In this document: positions 4,063 through 7,748 of the stretch, one piece after another
Layout: each line of letters begins with the position of its first letter
Position numbering within the stretch: position 1 is the first letter of the stretch
Source: Actinomycetota bacterium
Lineage (GTDB): Bacteria > Actinomycetota > Actinomycetes > Nanopelagicales > Nanopelagicaceae
Assembly (NCBI GenBank): GCA_005777515.1
Contig: SXMA01000073.1
Span: 1 to 7,748, forward strand
Reading direction: 5' to 3'
DNA length: 7,748 bases
Made by a program: the position numbers and the translations under genes
Notes under the pieces: generated by a model
Told to the model about the DNA's origin: nothing
The model's database searches: none
Seen by the model: the letters and a program-made list of their open reading frames with translations, nothing else

Positions 4063-6906
4063 ATGGCGCGAGCGGAATTTTCAGATCGGCATATAGGTCC
4101 ATCAGGTGATGAGATCTCAACCATGCTCCTTGAGCTTGGCTATAGCGATTTAGAATCTTTTACGCAGGCAGTTCTTCCAGATTCAATCAAATTAACTTCT
4201 AAGTTCGGCCCTCTACTTCCAAAACCAATATCAGAGGTTGAAGTAATTGCGGAATTAAGAAAGTTGGCTTTAGAAAACCGCAAGATTGAATCTTTAATTG
4301 GACTCGGTTATTACGCAAGCATTACTCCACCGGTAGTGCTTCGAAATGTTTTGGAAAATCCAGCTTGGTATACCGCATACACCCCTTACCAACCAGAGAT
4401 AAGCCAGGGAAGACTTGAAGCCCTCTTCACTTTCCAAACTATGGTTAGCGATCTAACGGGCCTGCCGATCTGTAATGCTTCAATGCTTGATGAGCCAACA
4501 GCTGCAGCGGAGGCAATGACGCTTGCAAGGCGAAGCACCAAACTTGGCGATGAGGCGCGATTTGTAATTGATTCAAGGGTTCATCCGCAGACTCAAGCAG
4601 TGGTGATGACAAGAGCCAAACCGCTAAAGATTGAATGTGAGGTTCTTGATTTAAGTAGTGGTGTTGATTTAAGCAATTGCTTTGGAGTCCTGCTCCAATA
4701 CCCAGATACTTTTGGCTCTCTTAATGATTTCTCTGATGCAATTGCAAAAGCGCATAACGGCGGGGCGTTAGTAATCATGGCAAGTGATCTTCTCGCACTT
4801 ACATTAATTAAATCTCCGGGGGAGTGGGGAGCAGATATCGCAGTTGGTTCTGCTCAGAGATTTGGCGTTCCTATGGGATTTGGTGGACCGCATGCAGGGT
4901 TTCTTGCAGTTAGAGAAGGTCTTGAGAGATCCCTTCCAGGAAGGCTTGTTGGACAGAGTATTGATAGCCATGGAAATCCAGCTCTGCGTTTAGCACTTCA
5001 GACCAGAGAGCAACATATAAGGCGAGATAAGGCAACAAGCAATATTTGTACAGCGCAAGTTCTTCTAGCCGTAATCTCCGCTTTTTACGGAGCATGGCAT
5101 GGCCCAGAGGGTTTAAAAGAGATTGCGGTGAGAACTCATCAGCTCGCTAGAAAACTTGCAGGTTCCCTTAAAGAAAGCGGCTTTGAACTCTATAGCCCAA
5201 ACTTCTTCGACACTGTTTCATTTCTTGCCAGTAATAGCGATGCCTTAATTGATGCTGCGCTCAAAGCTGGAATCAATGTGAGAAAGATCAGCGGGGGAGT
5301 AAGTGTGGCCTTTGATGAGGTGAGCACTAGTGCAACTGTTGAGAAATTGATTCGCGCCTGGGGTTTAAAGCAGACTAGCTCTGAGCCATATGGCGCGATT
5401 GCATCGCTTCGCGCAACTTCCTACATGCAGCATCCAGTCTTTAATTCCTATCACTCAGAGACAGCGATGCTGCGCTACATCAGGACTCTCTCTGATAGAG
5501 ATTTAGCACTCGATAGAACGATGATTCCTCTTGGCTCTTGCACAATGAAATTAAATGCCACAACCGAGATGGAAGCTATTACCTGGCCTGAATTTGCAGA
5601 TCTTCATCCCTTTGCGCCAAGTAACCAATCCCTCGGAACAAGGAAGATCGTCTCTGAGCTTTCTAAGTGGCTCATTGATATCACCGGATATGACGCAGTA
5701 TCTCTCCAGCCAAATGCCGGTTCTCAAGGGGAGTTCGCAGGTCTTCTTGCGATTAGAAATTATCTTGATTCACTGGGTCAGAGTCAGCGCGATATCTGTT
5801 TAATTCCTTCAAGTGCCCATGGCACAAATGCGGCAAGCGCTGTTATGGCGGGCATGAGAGTGGTTGTAATCGCTTGTGATGAAGCTGGGAATGTCTCACT
5901 TGATGATCTAAAAGCAAAAATCTCTCAATATGGGGAGCAATTAGCAGCCCTAATGGTTACTTATCCATCTACCCATGGAGTTTTTGAATCAGAGATTAGT
6001 CAGATCTGCGCTCTTATCCATGATGCGGGTGGCCAGGTTTATGTTGATGGCGCTAATTTGAATGCGTTAGTAGGACTTGCTCAACCTGGAAAATTCGGTG
6101 CTGATGTTTCACATCTAAATCTTCATAAAACTTTTTGTATCCCACATGGCGGGGGAGGACCTGGAGTTGGTCCGGTAATTGCTAAGAAACATCTTGGTCC
6201 TTTTTTGCCAAATCATCCACTTGATTCATCAGCAGGACCGCTAACTGGCCCGGGACCGATTAGTGGCGCTCCTTTTGGATCAGCGCTGATTCTGCCTATC
6301 TCCTGGGCGTATATCAGGATGATGGGGGCAGAGGGTTTAACAAAGGCAACCCAAGTGGCAATTCTTTCTGCAAATTACATCGCAAAGAAACTGGCTCCGG
6401 ATTACCCAACTTTATACACTGGCAAGAATGACTTAATCGCCCATGAATGCATTATTGATATTAGAGAAATTACCAAGCGAAGCGGTGTAAGCGTTGACGA
6501 TATTGCCAAACGATTAATGGACTATGGCTTCCACGCACCGACGATGAGTTTTCCAGTTCCCGGCACGCTTATGATTGAACCGACGGAATCAGAGAATATT
6601 GCCGAGATAGATCGCTTTATTGCAGCTTTAAGATCGATTGCCAAGGAGATCAAGGCAATTGAATCGGGGGAGATTTCAATCGATGAGTCACCGCTACGAA
6701 ACGCTCCACATACCGTTGAAGCATTGGTAAGTGAAGCTTGGACTAGGCCCTATAGCCGTCAGGATGCCGCGCTACCCATGGGCAGTGAGATGGGAATGCT
6801 GAGACGAGGAAAGTACTGGCCGACGGTTGGAAGAGTCGATGGAGCCCATGGGGATAGGAATTTGGTCTGTTCTTGCGAGTCGATAGAGAGCCTTGCTATC
6901 AATTAG
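4063..6906 (+). CDS. gcvP: Glycine dehydrogenase (decarboxylating), P protein of glycine cleavage
   Basis: This is a full-length 947-residue single-chain P protein. It uses pyridoxal phosphate to decarboxylate glycine and loads the aminomethyl group on the lipoyl arm of GcvH. The N-terminal half opens with [20 protein letters not shown] and contains [20 protein letters not shown] and [12 protein letters not shown]. The catalytic C-terminal half has [13 protein letters not shown] (487-499), [10 protein letters not shown] with H586, [10 protein letters not shown], and [17 protein letters not shown] with the cofactor lysine K689. It ends in [20 protein letters not shown]. Both halves are fused, as usual in actinobacteria, not split as in some Gram-positives. 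Start ATG 4063 fits the family N-terminus exactly, although no ribosome binding site precedes it; a leaderless transcript is likely. The lnt gene converges from the other strand, 21 bases away. No key residue is missing. Confidence 0.98.
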   Translation: MARAEFSDRHIGPSGDEISTMLLELGYSDLESFTQAVLPDSIKLTSKFGPLLPKPISEVEVIAELRKLALENRKIESLIGLGYYASITPPVVLRNVLENPAWYTAYTPYQPEISQGRLEALFTFQTMVSDLTGLPICNASMLDEPTAAAEAMTLARRSTKLGDEARFVIDSRVHPQTQAVVMTRAKPLKIECEVLDLSSGVDLSNCFGVLLQYPDTFGSLNDFSDAIAKAHNGGALVIMASDLLALTLIKSPGEWGADIAVGSAQRFGVPMGFGGPHAGFLAVREGLERSLPGRLVGQSIDSHGNPALRLALQTREQHIRRDKATSNICTAQVLLAVISAFYGAWHGPEGLKEIAVRTHQLARKLAGSLKESGFELYSPNFFDTVSFLASNSDALIDAALKAGINVRKISGGVSVAFDEVSTSATVEKLIRAWGLKQTSSEPYGAIASLRATSYMQHPVFNSYHSETAMLRYIRTLSDRDLALDRTMIPLGSCTMKLNATTEMEAITWPEFADLHPFAPSNQSLGTRKIVSELSKWLIDITGYDAVSLQPNAGSQGEFAGLLAIRNYLDSLGQSQRDICLIPSSAHGTNAASAVMAGMRVVVIACDEAGNVSLDDLKAKISQYGEQLAALMVTYPSTHGVFESEISQICALIHDAGGQVYVDGANLNALVGLAQPGKFGADVSHLNLHKTFCIPHGGGGPGVGPVIAKKHLGPFLPNHPLDSSAGPLTGPGPISGAPFGSALILPISWAYIRMMGAEGLTKATQVAILSANYIAKKLAPDYPTLYTGKNDLIAHECIIDIREITKRSGVSVDDIAKRLMDYGFHAPTMSFPVPGTLMIEPTESENIAEIDRFIAALRSIAKEIKAIESGEISIDESPLRNAPHTVEALVSEAWTRPYSRQDAALPMGSEMGMLRRGKYWPTVGRVDGAHGDRNLVCSCESIESLAIN

Positions 6907-6927
6907 TAATACTTTACATAATGTAGA

Positions 6928-7748
6928 TTATCGGCTAAACACGGAGCGTGATCGCCTCGCTCCAAAAACGCTTAAAAGCCACAAAACACCCAAAATACCC
7001 GTCCAGAAACGGCTTCCTCGTATGGTGGTTGCTCGATCTTTGAACGCTTCAATCTCCATCTCCAATGCGACCGGTTTGAACTGTTCAGCGATTTCCAAAA
7101 CTTCGCCATTTTGATCAATATGAGCGGTGTATCCAGTGGTGCTAACGACTGCAAATTGCCGTGATAGTTCGGCAGCTCTTGCTCTAGTTATCTGCAGTTG
7201 CTGAGCTGCTTGATAACTATCGCCAAAGGTGGCGTTATTGGTCTGAGCAACAAGAAATTCCGCCCCAACCGCGCCAGCTTGAATGTGATCATCATCTAAA
7301 ACTTCAAAGCAGATAAGGGACTGGAACTCTATGCCATCTATCTTGTGTTTTATCCAAGTATCTCCTGGAATGAAATCACGAACCTGTCTTGCTAGAGGTG
7401 AAATTGCCTCAGATATTGACCTCAGCGGAATGTATTCACCAAAAGGAGCTAAATCTTGCTTTATGTAACGCGATAGCAATTCTTCATCTGCGCCAAAAAG
7501 CAAGCTGGAGTTAAGAGGTCCAGAGCTTCTCTGCTCCACAGCGCCAATTAGCAGGGGCTTTTGTATCTCGTTTATCAACTTAGCTATCCCCTGTCGAGCT
7601 TTCGAATTAGTTATCGGGTCGACATCAGAGGCGTTTTCTGGCCAAATGATTAGATCAGCGCTTCTTTGTTTTGGCGTGGCATCGATGTGATTATTTAGAA
7701 CTGCAAGTGCTCTTTGATTAAATTCTAAACCTAATTGCGGAACTGATC
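6928..7748 (-). CDS. lnt: Apolipoprotein N-acyltransferase, C-terminal part
   Basis: The last 272 codons of a minus-strand gene are present; the start lies beyond the right edge. The enzyme adds a third acyl chain to the N-terminal cysteine of lipoproteins at the cytoplasmic membrane. The visible part is the nitrilase-like catalytic domain, with VPQLGLEFNQRALAVLNNH at its beginning. The catalytic triad is complete: Glu in LIIWPENASD (visible residue 37), Lys in RYIKQDLAPFGEYIP (residue 96) and Cys in SLICFEVLDDD (residue 146). A hydrophobic segment near the end (FWTGILGVLWLLSVFG) is the C-terminal membrane helix, followed by a basic tail. The N-terminal membrane helices are outside the window. 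The frame is continuous through the TTG at 7576-7578, which is internal. Actinobacterial Lnt can be fused or adjacent to a dolichol-phosphate-mannose synthase (Ppm1); that cannot be judged here. Confidence 0.95.
   Translation of the reverse strand, partial: SVPQLGLEFNQRALAVLNNHIDATPKQRSADLIIWPENASDVDPITNSKARQGIAKLINEIQKPLLIGAVEQRSSGPLNSSLLFGADEELLSRYIKQDLAPFGEYIPLRSISEAISPLARQVRDFIPGDTWIKHKIDGIEFQSLICFEVLDDDHIQAGAVGAEFLVAQTNNATFGDSYQAAQQLQITRARAAELSRQFAVVSTTGYTAHIDQNGEVLEIAEQFKPVALEMEIEAFKDRATTIRGSRFWTGILGVLWLLSVFGARRSRSVFSR

Noticed and set aside
5555..5803. Plus-strand ORF of 82 codons inside gcvP
   Set aside because: It is in another frame of the conserved P-protein catalytic half, so it is a shadow.
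6882..6900. GATAG/CTATC inverted repeat at the gcvP 3' end
   Set aside because: A five-pair AT-rich stem with a nine-base loop inside the coding sequence is expected by chance.
6893..7114. Plus-strand ORF of 73 codons across the gcvP end
   Set aside because: It is antisense to the lnt 3' end and has no family features.
7576..7578. TTG as the start of the lnt-like gene
   Set aside because: The frame stays open to the window edge and the upstream part encodes the conserved WPENASD catalytic segment, so this codon is internal.

Overview
The window looks like a piece of a small, streamlined actinobacterial chromosome. Eight complete protein genes and one tRNA gene lie between two genes cut by the window edges. 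The order CDP-alcohol phosphatidyltransferase, gcvH, FHA protein, MerR regulator, DUF151 nuclease, second MerR regulator, gcvP matches, as I recall it, the Mycobacterium tuberculosis locus Rv1822-Rv1832 (pgsA2, gcvH, garA, the Rv1828/FtsR-type regulator, Rv1829, the Rv1830/McdR-type regulator, gcvB). Base composition is by eye far lower in G+C than in mycobacteria or streptomycetes, and spacing is very tight. A freshwater acI-type actinobacterium (Nanopelagicales) is a reasonable guess, but it is inference.

Layout. 1-246 is the 3' end of der (ribosome assembly GTPase), followed by tRNA-Pro(GGG) at 283-356. A membrane phosphatidyltransferase gene (358-906) begins one base after the tRNA, and gcvH (909-1292) follows it by two bases. 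A 91-base gap holds a strong hairpin with a competing upstream partner. Then comes a compact operon: garA/odhI-like FHA gene (1384-1827), ftsR (1824-2537), DUF151 nuclease (2534-3004) and a small four-helix membrane protein (3013-3411). The first two junctions are ATGA overlaps. After about 107 bases a second MerR gene (3519-4034) and gcvP (4063-6906) follow. On the minus strand, the 3' part of lnt (apolipoprotein N-acyltransferase) converges on gcvP, with 21 bases between the stop codons.

How the genes fit together. GcvH and GcvP are two of the four glycine-cleavage components; GcvT and the lipoamide dehydrogenase are not here. GarA/OdhI proteins control flux at 2-oxoglutarate in actinobacteria. 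The two MerR proteins belong to families linked to cell-division control. The locus therefore places one-carbon and glutamate metabolism beside division and envelope functions (phospholipid head groups, lipoprotein acylation).

I see no mobile element, CRISPR array, phage gene or defence system. I do not think the window holds a wholly new system. The points most worth checking are the altered phosphothreonine motif of the GarA-like protein, the tRNA/GTG junction that could give a leaderless mRNA by tRNA processing, the competing hairpins between gcvH and garA, and a probable leaderless promoter at gcvP.
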